Positions 55,973-64,000 of a stretch of 64,000 nucleotides of DNA are shown piece by piece. Position 1 is the stretch's first letter. Each line of letters starts with the position of its first letter. Location: NCBI GenBank assembly GCA_021825585.1, contig JAKAGT010000006.1:1-64000 (forward strand), in the 5' to 3' direction. A model generated the notes under the pieces. That model was not told the origin of the DNA. It worked only from the letters and a program-made list of their open reading frames with translations, and did not search any database. Both the position numbers and the translations under genes were made by a program. The DNA is from Bacteroidota bacterium (GTDB lineage Bacteria; Bacteroidota; Ignavibacteria; Kryptoniales; JAKASW01).

Positions 55973-57592
55973 ATGAAGCTGCTTAAGAGGAAACTATCTA
56001 CCACAGGGGCGATCCTTCTGGTTGTTGTCGGGATACTCATCGGCACGCAAATACAAAACGTATTCAGCGGTGACAGTATTTATGAACAGCTTGAGAAGTT
56101 CAAAGATGTGCTCAGCCTTGCTGACAAGTATTATGTCGATCATGTCGATACTCAAAAGCTGGTCGACGCCGCGATAAACGGCATGCTTGATCAGCTGGAC
56201 CCGCACTCGGTATACATTCCCGAGAGGGATGTCAAGCAGATAGCTGAGGACTTCCGGGGATCGTTCGACGGGATAGGCATCGAATACGACGTTGTTAATG
56301 ACACGCTGCTCGTGGTTTCGCCGATAGCGGGCGGGCCCAGCGAGATGGTTGGAATTCAGGCCGGAGACAAGATTATCGCGATAGACGGCAAGAGCGCCAT
56401 CGGAATCACGCGCGATGAAGTGATGAAGAAACTGCGGGGCCCCAAAGGAACGAAAGTTACGGTCACCATCGTTCGGGCGGGACTCGACAAGCCGATGGAT
56501 TTTGAGATAACCCGCGACAAGATACCGATATACTCAGTGACCACGGCGTTCATGGTTAACTCTAAGGTCGGGTACGTCTACATAAATCGCTTTGCCGAGA
56601 CGACCACGGAAGAACTCGATACTGCACTCGCAAAATTGAAGACCCAGGGAATGAAGGAATTGATACTGGACCTGCGCGACAACCCAGGCGGTCTCCTCGA
56701 TCAGGCCGTGGAAGTTGCCAGTGACTTCATCCCGAAGGGCAAGACAATCGTCTACACAAAAGGCCGTATTCCGCAGGCCAACGAGACCTTTCCGTCAATC
56801 GGCGGAAATTACCAGAAACTCCCGTTGATCGTACTGGTAAACGGCGGTTCGGCATCAGCGAGCGAAATCGTGTCCGGCGCACTCCAGGATTTGGACAGAG
56901 CGTTGATCGTCGGCGAAACCACGTTCGGCAAGGGACTCGTACAGAGACAGTTTCCGTTGAGCGACGGGTCGGCAGTCAGAATAACTATTGCCCGTTATTA
57001 CACTCCCAGCGGACGTTTGATCCAGAGGCCCTACGGGAAAAATCGGGCCAAGTATTTCATGGCTCCCGAAGAGATTGACAGTGCCGAAGTGTCGGGTGCT
57101 AACTACATGCATACGATGGAGGTCAAGAGCGATTCGGGAAGACCGGTTTTCAGGACCGCGTCTGGAAGGAAGGTCTACGGCGGAGGCGGCATAACTCCGG
57201 ACTATGTTGTGAAGATGGAAAGCGCACCGGGGTTCATATATCAATTCCGTGTGAAACAGGTCTTTCTGGAATACGTCGACGGCCACATCAGCAAGAACCA
57301 GGATAAGATGCGCCAGGAATACGGCACATCCGAAAATTTCGAGCAGAAATTCCAGGTCAACGACAAGATGATGAGCGCCCTCTACGACCTCGCGGAGAAA
57401 GACGGAATAAAGGTTACCAAGGATGAGTACAAGAAGGGCGAGAAACTCGTTTCCACGCTCCTCAAGGCACAGATAGCCCGAAACATCTGGGGAAACAATG
57501 GATGGTATCGGGTAATGCTCACACTTGACAATCAATTCCAGAAGGCAGTGACCCTTTTCCCCGAGGCGGAAAAGATATCCGATTTAAAATAG
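55973..57592 (+). CDS. C-terminal processing peptidase (S41, CtpA/Prc-like)
   Basis: A periplasmic serine protease that trims or degrades proteins from their C-terminus. ATG 55973 follows AAAGGGA and gives 539 residues; the N-terminal membrane anchor (TGAILLVVVGILIGTQIQ) fits a signal anchor. A PDZ domain (ETVSPIAGGPSEMVGIQAGD-like, about residues 95-185) is followed by the S41 domain. NGGSASASEI holds catalytic Ser295 and TFGKGLVQ Lys320, spaced 25 residues as in Prc/CtpA. LDLRDNPGGLLDQAV is also family typical. The C-terminal 100 residues are a substrate or assembly domain. A terminator follows at 57601. Confidence 0.94.
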   Translation: MKLLKRKLSTTGAILLVVVGILIGTQIQNVFSGDSIYEQLEKFKDVLSLADKYYVDHVDTQKLVDAAINGMLDQLDPHSVYIPERDVKQIAEDFRGSFDGIGIEYDVVNDTLLVVSPIAGGPSEMVGIQAGDKIIAIDGKSAIGITRDEVMKKLRGPKGTKVTVTIVRAGLDKPMDFEITRDKIPIYSVTTAFMVNSKVGYVYINRFAETTTEELDTALAKLKTQGMKELILDLRDNPGGLLDQAVEVASDFIPKGKTIVYTKGRIPQANETFPSIGGNYQKLPLIVLVNGGSASASEIVSGALQDLDRALIVGETTFGKGLVQRQFPLSDGSAVRITIARYYTPSGRLIQRPYGKNRAKYFMAPEEIDSAEVSGANYMHTMEVKSDSGRPVFRTASGRKVYGGGGITPDYVVKMESAPGFIYQFRVKQVFLEYVDGHISKNQDKMRQEYGTSENFEQKFQVNDKMMSALYDLAEKDGIKVTKDEYKKGEKLVSTLLKAQIARNIWGNNGWYRVMLTLDNQFQKAVTLFPEAEKISDLK

Positions 57593-57600
57593 TCTTTTGC

Positions 57601-57641
57601 ATTCCTTGCACTGGGCCCCATACCGGGCCCTTGCATGGAAT
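57601..57641 (+). terminator. terminator-like hairpin after the S41 protease gene
   Basis: ATTCCTTGCA (57601-57610) and TGCATGGAAT (57632-57641) face each other with one mismatch, and within them GGGCCC (57613-57618) pairs with GGGCCC (57625-57630). The stem is long and GC-rich; the following bases are TGGGAAAAATAG, so the T tail is poor on the plus strand. Probably a terminator aided by another signal. The rest of the 57593-57884 gap has no supported gene. Confidence 0.5.
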
Positions 57642-57884
57642 TGGGAAAAATAGATCTCGTGAATAGTCTACAGAATGTGTCGACTTCCCTCAACCCCGCA
57701 GCTTTATCCTGAAGCGTGATGGTGCTTTCTACTGAGACCAGACAACCGAGTTGCCGGCTCAGGCCCGGGTTATGCTTCAACCAGACAACGAGCATTTTCC
57801 GAAACGACAAGAGCGAATTTGTGCATTCCGGGAAACCCGGTTCGACGAAGTGTTGATGGAGTTCGATCAAATAGGATTCTGACT

Positions 57885-58784
57885 ATGCCGCTCAACAAAA
57901 GAAAAATGACAAAAAAGATCATTAAAATTTTCTCGATGGTGGCCGTGGGGCTCGTCGTCTCGGTCCTCGTCTTGAGGTCAGTATATGCGGTTTCATTGTT
58001 TCACGGTTTGACGAATGAGATGGAAAATTCGGGTTGGTCTCGTGCTGACTCGAATTCCGTCGTACGGACAGGTGAAGAACTGACGTACGAAGCGAGTTAC
58101 CTTTTTTTCAAGATAGGGGCGGTCAGGTTTCATGTGCTGGGGAGGACGGTATACGACAGCATCCCGGCCTACGAACTTCGTGCGGACATAGATTCTTACA
58201 GCGGGATTCCGTTCGTTGACCTTCATGCAATCTACATTACTTACGCGGATGCAAAGACCCTGATGTGTATTTATACATCGAACAGCCAGAAGGAAGGCGA
58301 TGGCTGGCTCTACACGAGCTGCAATTTGCACTATGCCAAGGGAAAGGCCGATTGGCAACAGTCCAAAAATGGAGTAGTCGTGAAGAACGTTGAGTACCCC
58401 CTGGATCGGAGCTACACCGACGGCCTGAGCTTCTTCTACTATCTCAGGGAGGCAAGCAAGGTTGCTGACGGGAGAAAAACGAAGTTGACAATACCAATCG
58501 TCGTAGACACCGTTCGTTCGTCGGTCGTTCTTACCATCAATGAGAAGAAGGAACCTTGTGATATAAAGGCATATGATTTCCCTCTCGAATCCTACCGGAT
58601 GTCGGGGCACATCAATTTTACCGGTTTCTTCGGAGTTACCGGCGGCTTTACCGGCTGGATGAGTGCAGACAGTGCGGAAGTGCCGTTGAGAGGCGATGTT
58701 AACGTTATACTCGGAAGCGTCGTTGTCAAACTCAAGGACGTAAAAAGAGACGGCTGGATCCCGCCGAGGAGCAAGAGCAAATGA
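57885..58784 (+). CDS. DUF3108 family periplasmic protein
   Basis: 299 residues from ATG 57885; the longer in-frame stretch before it is not protein-like. An N-terminal membrane span (IFSMVAVGLVVSVLVLRSVY) precedes the DUF3108 domain: GEELTYEASYLFFKIGAVRF, YELRADIDSYSG, YADAKTLMCIYTSNSQKEGD and LSFFYYLREASKV. DUF3108 proteins are probably lipid-binding or envelope beta proteins; function is not established. The tail KDVKRDGWIPPRSKSK is basic. It overlaps the gamma-carbonic anhydrase start (ATGA). Confidence 0.8.
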   Translation: MPLNKRKMTKKIIKIFSMVAVGLVVSVLVLRSVYAVSLFHGLTNEMENSGWSRADSNSVVRTGEELTYEASYLFFKIGAVRFHVLGRTVYDSIPAYELRADIDSYSGIPFVDLHAIYITYADAKTLMCIYTSNSQKEGDGWLYTSCNLHYAKGKADWQQSKNGVVVKNVEYPLDRSYTDGLSFFYYLREASKVADGRKTKLTIPIVVDTVRSSVVLTINEKKEPCDIKAYDFPLESYRMSGHINFTGFFGVTGGFTGWMSADSAEVPLRGDVNVILGSVVVKLKDVKRDGWIPPRSKSK

Positions 58785-59302
58785 TACTCAGTTACATGGG
58801 GAAGTCTCCGAAGCTGCACGAGACCGCATTCGTCGCGGAGGGAGCACACGTGATCGGAGATGTTACGGTCGGCAAGGATGCAAGCATCTGGTTCAATACA
58901 GTAGTGCGGGGTGACGTGAATTTCATTAAAATAGGAGAGCGCACCAATATTCAGGACAACTCCGTCGTACACGTTACCTATGAGAGATTCCCGACGGTCA
59001 TAGCTTCCAATGTGACAATAGGCCATGCGGCGGTCATCCACGGTTGCACGATCGAGGATTTTTGCCTGATCGGAATGGGCGCCATACTCCTAGACAATTG
59101 CCTGATCGGTGACCACAGCATAGTGGCCGCGGGCGCCCTTGTCCGCGAGGGTTTTCATGTCCCACCCGGGAGCCTCGTTGCGGGTGTTCCTGCGAGGATC
59201 GTGAAGCAATTAAATGATGATGAAATGACCCGGATGCGCGATTCCGCACAGCATTATGTCGACTACGTGGGCAACTTCAGAAGGCAGGGACAGCAAGGCT
59301 GA
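58781..59302 (+). CDS. gamma-carbonic anhydrase family protein (YrdA-like)
   Basis: This left-handed beta-helix protein has 173 residues of hexapeptide repeats (DVTVGKDASIWFNTVVRGDV, IGERTNIQDNSVVHV, SNVTIGHAAVIHGCTIEDFC). The three histidines that bind zinc in the gamma class are in VVHVTYE and TIGHAAVIH. Bacterial YrdA-type proteins are often zinc enzymes of uncertain or weak carbonic anhydrase activity. It overlaps the DUF3108 gene, so the two are coupled. Confidence 0.85.
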   Translation: MILSYMGKSPKLHETAFVAEGAHVIGDVTVGKDASIWFNTVVRGDVNFIKIGERTNIQDNSVVHVTYERFPTVIASNVTIGHAAVIHGCTIEDFCLIGMGAILLDNCLIGDHSIVAAGALVREGFHVPPGSLVAGVPARIVKQLNDDEMTRMRDSAQHYVDYVGNFRRQGQQG

Positions 59303-59309
59303 AAGCACA

Positions 59310-59358
59310 GAAGGCGAAGCCTTCTCTTGACCGCATGAGACAGACCTGAAGGCTTCGC
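59310..59358. repeat. alternative hairpins between carbonic anhydrase and the large peptidase-barrel gene
   Basis: AGAAGGC-GAA-GCCTTCT (59310-59326) is a perfect 7-bp hairpin. The same right half also fits a second structure: GCGAAGCCTTC (59314-59324) pairs fully with GAAGGCTTCGC (59348-59358). The two are mutually exclusive, a layout seen in attenuators and terminators. It precedes the next gene by about 100 bases, and no T run follows. Confidence 0.45.
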
Positions 59359-59462
59359 TGGTCACCGCCCCATCTGATCCGGAACATTCATTCTTCCTCT
59401 ATCGTATCCCCAGGCTTGAATTTAGCCGCGAACATTGGTATGTTCTCGTGGAGGTTGAGTCA

Positions 59463-62400
59463 GTGAATGCGATTAAGAAGGTCGTGCTTCTCACAGCGTT
59501 CTTCACCAGCGCCGCATGCTTCGCGCAGGTGGACGAGTTTGGAAGAAATAAGGTCCAATATAGATCGTTCGATTGGTATTTCATCCAATCGAAGCACTTC
59601 GATATATACTTCTATCCCCAGGAGTACTACCTGGCTGAGTTTGCGGCGAAAGCTGCCGAGTCCGCATATGAATCGATAAGTTCGGATTTCCGGTACGACA
59701 TAACTAACCGTATCCCGATAGTAGTTTATTCTTCACATAACGATTGGCAGCAGACGAATGTCGTGTCTGCATACATGGAAGAGGGCATGGGTGGGGTAAC
59801 CGAGTTGTTTAAAAACAGAGTGGTTGTCCCTTTTGAGGGATCGTACCAGCTCTTCCGCCACGTCATCCACCACGAGCTCGTTCACGCCGTGGTCAACGAC
59901 ATGTATTACGGCGGGTCTATCCAATCGGTCATTGCCAACAACATTACGCTCCAGCTCCCGATGTGGTTCAACGAAGGCCTTGCCGAGTATGAGTCGTTGC
60001 GATGGAATGCCAGCTCGGATATGTTTATGCTCGATGCGACAATCAATGAGAACTTGGTTCCCATAGACCGGCTGTACGGCTATTTCGCTTATCGGGGCGG
60101 GCAGTCAGTATGGTGGTACATCTCCAGTAAATACGGAGAACAGAAGATTTCCGAGATACTGAGCCGCATCAGGACGACACGAAGCGTGGAGCAGGGTTTT
60201 CGTAGCGCACTCGGAATAGATCTGAAGGAGCTTTCCAAACGGTGGGAACATGAACAGAAAGTACTTTACTGGCCTCAAATTGCCGAGCGAAAGCGTCCCG
60301 AAGATTTTGCGAAACGGCTGACTGACCACAAAGAAGCCGGGGATTTCTATAATACCAGTCCTGCCATCTCTCCACAGGGGGACAAGATCGTCTTCATATC
60401 CGACCGCGACGATTACATGAGTATATATTTGATGGACGCGACCGACGGAAAGGTAATCAAGAAACTGGTTGACGGTCAATCGAGTAAGAATTTCGAGGAG
60501 CTGCACCTCCTTACTCCCGGCCTGACCTGGTCACCCGACGGCAAGAATGTAGCCATCGCCGTCAAGAGTGGTTCTCACGACGCGGTCGCAATCATCGAGA
60601 CGGAGACCGGGAAGGTCAACGAGATTTCTTTCGATAAACTCGACGGCATATTCTCCGTGTCATGGTCTCCGGATGGCGGAAGACTCGCCTTCGTCGGAAA
60701 CACGGCGCGTCAATCGGATATCTATTTGTACGATCTCAAGACAAAAGCGCTGGCAAATTTGACAAACGACGTATTCAGCGATTCCGACCCGAGCTGGTCC
60801 CGGGACGGAGGGACTGTCTATTTCGTGAGCGATCGGGGAAAATACCTTATGAAGAACGACATCCCCGGCAGTTTCAAGATGTGGAACCATAATTTCAACC
60901 AGGCCCATATCTATTCGGTCAGTGTCGCCTCGGGAATCGTTGAACGACTGACGGATTCTGAAATCGGCGAAGAGAGCTATCCCGCCGCAGCCCCGGACGG
61001 GAAACACCTGTACTACGTTTCCGACAAGAGTGGGGTCTCGAACCTTTACTGCCTGGACCTCACGACGAGGAAGAGCCAGCCGATGACGAATTCGATCTCC
61101 GGCATATATCAGTTCTCTCTTTCAAAAGACGGATCGAAACTCGTCTTTTCAAGCCTTGACAACGGCGGCTTCGATATCTTTCTACTCAAGGCTCCCGACA
61201 GCCACCTCTTGACGGATGACAAAGTCCCATTGACCCAATTTGCGAAGATGGAGATGGCGGAAGTTACGGTGACCGGACAGAAGAGTACTCTTGCGGAAAA
61301 GCAGAAGGATCTGGCTGTCGAGAGGAGGGCGGTCCCCGATTCTGTCGCGGTCGATACTACGCAGGTGAAGAGCCTGTACGGGAAGGATGTACAAGTCGAT
61401 TTGAGCAACTACGTGTTCGGGGAAAGCTCAAAAACCGACAGCTTGTTTTCGGTACCCAGCTTCAGCGACAACTTTAACGTAGAAGGAAATGTAGACAGTT
61501 CGGGAAACTTTCTCGCGCAGAAATATAAGATTGCTTTCACACCGGACATCATATACGGAAATGCCGGATACAATAGTTTCTTCGGAGTGCAGGGGACGAC
61601 GTTGATGGCTTTCAGCGACATGCTGGGCAATCATCAGATATTCCTATTTACGGATCTGGTGATCGACTTGAAAAACAGCGACTTTGCTTTTCAGTACAAC
61701 TACCTCCCTTCGCGTATCGGGTATTCCATTACCGGGTCTCATATTGCACGTTTCTTATATCTGAGTTCTCCTTATTACAGCGGGTATTATGATTTGTACC
61801 GCTTCCAGAGTTACGGCGTCTCGCTTGCCGCCACTTATCCGCTCGACAGGTTCAATCGGCTCGAGACCGGTATCAGCTGGCTGAGCCTTACGCGCGAGAA
61901 TATCGATGAACCGTATGAGCCATCGCAGAACAGGGTATTGTTCGTCCCGGCTCTGAGGTACGTGCACGACAACTCGTTCTTCGGATATATTGCCCCGATA
62001 AACGGTTCGCGTTATTATGCCTATCTCTACGGGACACCGAAAGTCGGAGAGCAAGGGATAAGCTTCGTGACGGGGATGATCGACTTTCGCGACTATATCA
62101 GACTGTCGGGGACGCTCTATACTTTTGCATGGCGATTATTTGCGGGTACATCGACCGGTTCGAGCCCGCAGAAATTCTTCATCGGCGGGATGGATAACTG
62201 GATCAACGTGAGATTCGACGGCGATTTCATTCCGATCAAGAATGCTGAAGATCTCGAATTCCTTACGCCCGTCGTCCCTATGCGCGGTTATAATTACAAC
62301 GCGAAATTCGGAAACAACTTCGCGCTGCTGAATATGGAACTCAGATTCCCGATGTTCGGCTTCCTTAGTGCGGGTCCGATCCCCCTTTTCCAGTCACTCT

Positions 62401-62648
62401 TCGGAACGGCGTTTGCCGATATCGGATCGGCGTGGGGGTACGATTGGAACAACAACTATGTCAGTTTTCAGGCGTTCGACCGTGACAACAAAGGAAATCT
62501 GAAAACGAGGGATCTCCTCATCGGGACGGGGTTCGGTGCGAGGATGGTCATCCTCTACTTCCTCGTCAGGCTGGACATCGCATGGAACTTCAACATGCAG
62601 CACTTCTCAAGACCGCAGTACTACTTCTCGCTTGGATACGATTTCTAG
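59463..62648 (+). CDS. metallopeptidase + PD40/TolB propeller + outer-membrane barrel fusion protein
   Basis: 1061 residues from GTG 59463 (GGAGG at 59450-59454, 8 bases upstream; GTG 59448 is less likely). A signal peptide (KKVVLLTAFFTSAACFAQ) leads into a gluzincin domain. RHVIHHELVHAVVNDM has the HExxH zinc site at residues 137-141, and WFNEGLAEYE gives a third ligand near Glu171, as in peptidase-MA-like enzymes. Residues 300-590 form a TolB/PD40 beta-propeller (SPQGDKIVFISDRDDYMSIY, WSPDGGRLAFVGNTARQSDI and repeats). From about 680 an aromatic beta-barrel runs to the last Phe (FSLGYDF), like BamA/surface-antigen barrels. It is thus a predicted outer-membrane anchored protease with a propeller as binding module. 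Confidence 0.82.
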   Translation: MNAIKKVVLLTAFFTSAACFAQVDEFGRNKVQYRSFDWYFIQSKHFDIYFYPQEYYLAEFAAKAAESAYESISSDFRYDITNRIPIVVYSSHNDWQQTNVVSAYMEEGMGGVTELFKNRVVVPFEGSYQLFRHVIHHELVHAVVNDMYYGGSIQSVIANNITLQLPMWFNEGLAEYESLRWNASSDMFMLDATINENLVPIDRLYGYFAYRGGQSVWWYISSKYGEQKISEILSRIRTTRSVEQGFRSALGIDLKELSKRWEHEQKVLYWPQIAERKRPEDFAKRLTDHKEAGDFYNTSPAISPQGDKIVFISDRDDYMSIYLMDATDGKVIKKLVDGQSSKNFEELHLLTPGLTWSPDGKNVAIAVKSGSHDAVAIIETETGKVNEISFDKLDGIFSVSWSPDGGRLAFVGNTARQSDIYLYDLKTKALANLTNDVFSDSDPSWSRDGGTVYFVSDRGKYLMKNDIPGSFKMWNHNFNQAHIYSVSVASGIVERLTDSEIGEESYPAAAPDGKHLYYVSDKSGVSNLYCLDLTTRKSQPMTNSISGIYQFSLSKDGSKLVFSSLDNGGFDIFLLKAPDSHLLTDDKVPLTQFAKMEMAEVTVTGQKSTLAEKQKDLAVERRAVPDSVAVDTTQVKSLYGKDVQVDLSNYVFGESSKTDSLFSVPSFSDNFNVEGNVDSSGNFLAQKYKIAFTPDIIYGNAGYNSFFGVQGTTLMAFSDMLGNHQIFLFTDLVIDLKNSDFAFQYNYLPSRIGYSITGSHIARFLYLSSPYYSGYYDLYRFQSYGVSLAATYPLDRFNRLETGISWLSLTRENIDEPYEPSQNRVLFVPALRYVHDNSFFGYIAPINGSRYYAYLYGTPKVGEQGISFVTGMIDFRDYIRLSGTLYTFAWRLFAGTSTGSSPQKFFIGGMDNWINVRFDGDFIPIKNAEDLEFLTPVVPMRGYNYNAKFGNNFALLNMELRFPMFGFLSAGPIPLFQSLFGTAFADIGSAWGYDWNNNYVSFQAFDRDNKGNLKTRDLLIGTGFGARMVILYFLVRLDIAWNFNMQHFSRPQYYFSLGYDF

Positions 62649-62650
62649 AA

Positions 62651-62714
62651 AGGTATCGTGACTGCCTGAATGAACAGGGCAGGTACCCACCGGGTAAGAA
62701 CTTCTGAAGATACC
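62651..62714. terminator. inverted repeat between the converging peptidase-barrel and permease genes
   Basis: AGGTATC (62651-62657) pairs with GATACCT (62708-62714), enclosing smaller hairpins TACCC/GGGTA and CTGCC/GGCAG. It starts 3 bases after the stop of the plus gene and ends about 22 bases before that of the minus gene, a suitable place for a shared terminator. No T run is clear, so the role is tentative. Confidence 0.35.
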
Positions 62715-62735
62715 TCTGAATCTCCCGCCGTGAAC

Positions 62736-64000
62736 TTATGCCTGCCTGGTTTCCCGCGAACGGGCAGCGCGCCAGTAAAGATATGCCGGCAGTCCCAGTA
62801 GAACCAGCCCGAGTCCGAAAAGTGAATCTCGGGGATCAGTTACCACCGTATTTATTACAAACCATACCGCCACGATTACGAAGATTATCGGCACATACGG
62901 ATAACCGAGTGTCTTGTACGGACGCGGAGCATCCGGCCGTTTCTTACGCAGAACAAATATCCCGAACGTACCGATTGCATAGAAAAGCCATGATGCGAAT
63001 ATGACATAAGTAAAAAGCTGGTCGTAAGTCCCGGTAAGAGTGAGGACGGAGGCCCAGAAACCCTGGACGAGCAGCGATACGTGAGGAGTTCTGTACTTCG
63101 GATGGATGGCCGAAATCCGTTTGAAGAACAAACCGTCCTTTGCCATTGCGAAGTAGACTCTCGCGGTCGTCATCGTCGTCGCGTTCACAGTCCCGAAAGT
63201 AGAAATCATCACTGCCACAGCTATCAGGGCTGCTCCGTTAGAGCCGAAGAACGTCGAAATAGCGTCCGAGGCAACAAGCTGTGAATGCGCCATTTGCCGC
63301 ACGGGGAGAACGTACATATAGGCTAAATTCGCAAAAACATAAATGATGATGACTGAAATCGTGCCAGCTACGAGCGCGATAGGAATGTTCCTCTGGGCGT
63401 TCTTCACCTCGCCTGACAGGTACGTGACGCTGTTCCATCCGTCATACGCCCAAAGCACAGCTACTAATGCTATTCCGAAAGCGCTCAGCAGTCCGCCGGA
63501 AGAGGAATGGAGACTCCCGAAGAAAGGGGTGTACAGATGGCCGGAGTGTGTCCCAAAGATGAAACAGGTTACCACGATCCCACCAATTGCGAGAATCTTG
63601 AGTGTGGTGAATATCTGTTGAATGAGGCCGCCGAACTGAACTCCGAAGTAGTTCACAGTCATGACGAAGACAATTGCCCCGATTGCCACGAGTTTAATTC
63701 CTACTTCCGGCATGACGAAAAGACCGAAGTTGATCTGGACCGCGTTCAGCCCCGGGAAGAAGAACCCGAGATATTTCGCAAATGCTACTGCGATGGCGGC
63801 AATCGAACCGGTCTGGTAGACGATGAAGGTCGTCCATCCGTAAAGAAACGCTATGAAGTCGTTGTATATCTCGCGAAAGTAGACGTACTGTCCTCCTGCG
63901 GCAGGGATCATACCGGCGATTTCGGCGTTTGTCAGTGCTCCTGCAAGCGAGAGAAGGCCACCAAAGACCCACACTGCAATTATCCACCCGGCATCGCCGA
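62736..64000 (-). CDS. amino-acid permease, APC superfamily (N-terminus beyond window)
   Basis: About 420 residues are visible on the minus strand; the frame is open to the window edge, so the start lies beyond 64000. Typical APC blocks are GDAGWIIAVWVFGGLLSLAG, LTNAEIAGMIPAAGGQYVYF, IALVAVLWAYDGWNSVTYLS, and GEVKNAQRNIPIALVAGTIS. Multiple membrane segments and the short tail after LPAYLYWRAARS suit the LAT-like group. Substrate cannot be set from sequence. It converges with the peptidase-barrel gene. Confidence 0.88.
   Translation of the reverse strand, partial: GDAGWIIAVWVFGGLLSLAGALTNAEIAGMIPAAGGQYVYFREIYNDFIAFLYGWTTFIVYQTGSIAAIAVAFAKYLGFFFPGLNAVQINFGLFVMPEVGIKLVAIGAIVFVMTVNYFGVQFGGLIQQIFTTLKILAIGGIVVTCFIFGTHSGHLYTPFFGSLHSSSGGLLSAFGIALVAVLWAYDGWNSVTYLSGEVKNAQRNIPIALVAGTISVIIIYVFANLAYMYVLPVRQMAHSQLVASDAISTFFGSNGAALIAVAVMISTFGTVNATTMTTARVYFAMAKDGLFFKRISAIHPKYRTPHVSLLVQGFWASVLTLTGTYDQLFTYVIFASWLFYAIGTFGIFVLRKKRPDAPRPYKTLGYPYVPIIFVIVAVWFVINTVVTDPRDSLFGLGLVLLGLPAYLYWRAARSRETRQA

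Noticed and set aside
57532-57870. 112-codon minus-strand frame after the protease gene
   Set aside because: It crosses the protease end and a terminator-like hairpin; nothing suggests coding.

Overview
This is a gene-dense chromosomal window of mid-range GC. It comes from a Gram-negative bacterium, most likely of the FCB group (Bacteroidota/Ignavibacteria/Kryptonia-like). The lineage is inferred from family content: a DUF2851 protein, a bifunctional-nuclease (BFN) protein with a UVR tail, a YbbR protein, a DUF3108 protein, a PD40-propeller protein that ends in an outer-membrane barrel, a TAL/PGI-type glucose-6-phosphate isomerase and a GH57 amylase. Lipoprotein and outer-membrane barrel signatures support a diderm cell. 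I saw no tRNA, rRNA, CRISPR array, transposase, prophage or plasmid gene.

Layout. 1-6241: the end of an unknown gene, a small ORF, then alpha-glucan phosphorylase, transketolase and phosphoglucose isomerase (glycogen breakdown into central carbon metabolism). 6332-9337: a predicted isoprenol-kinase fusion on the minus strand, divergent from a NamZ-type exo-muramidase. 9415-18083: histidine ammonia-lyase, a small UPF0045/YkoF-like protein, adenosine deaminase, urocanase, an alpha/beta hydrolase, two PrxQ-type peroxiredoxins, GTP cyclohydrolase I and a thioredoxin-reductase-like ferredoxin-NADP reductase. 18324-25707: an MFS exporter, a Spy/LTXXQ periplasmic protein (minus), an amidohydrolase, tgt-yajC-ribBA, and greA with a CYTH protein. 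25708-28003: an atypical patch with a 380-base non-coding leader, a cysteine-rich TIM-barrel-like lipoprotein whose start is out of frame, and an outer-membrane-like protein. 28000-31064 (minus): dusB, hisG and ybbR. 31345-42189: purN-purH, then the cell-elongation set mreB-mreC-mreD-PBP2-rodA, dcd, pyrF, an anchored unknown and DUF2851. 42224-45405 (minus): a TPR protein, the BFN nuclease and etfA/etfB. 45604-55781: an NlpC/P60 protein, an HNH nuclease, trpS, scpA, scpB with a very long acidic N-terminal tail, a pseudouridine synthase, rsmG, lysS and a GH57 4-alpha-glucanotransferase-type enzyme. 55973-64000: a CtpA/S41 protease, DUF3108, gamma-carbonic anhydrase, a 1061-residue metallopeptidase-propeller-barrel protein and a truncated amino-acid permease (minus).

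Much of the window is housekeeping. Many neighbours share a start-stop overlap (ATGA, GTGA, TTGA), which suggests translational coupling. Functional themes are glycogen use (glgP and GH57), envelope growth and recycling (MreBCD/PBP2/RodA, NamZ, NlpC/P60, CtpA), nucleotide synthesis and salvage (purN, purH, pyrF, dcd, add), histidine degradation and peroxide defence. The most unusual items are the 25.7-28.0 kb patch, the ScpB acidic tail, the metallopeptidase-propeller-barrel fusion, the isoprenol-kinase fusion, the Ser-Ser-Gly MIO triad in the histidine lyase and the HNH gene that has a strong Shine-Dalgarno but no normal start codon. I do not see a clear multi-gene system of a wholly new kind.
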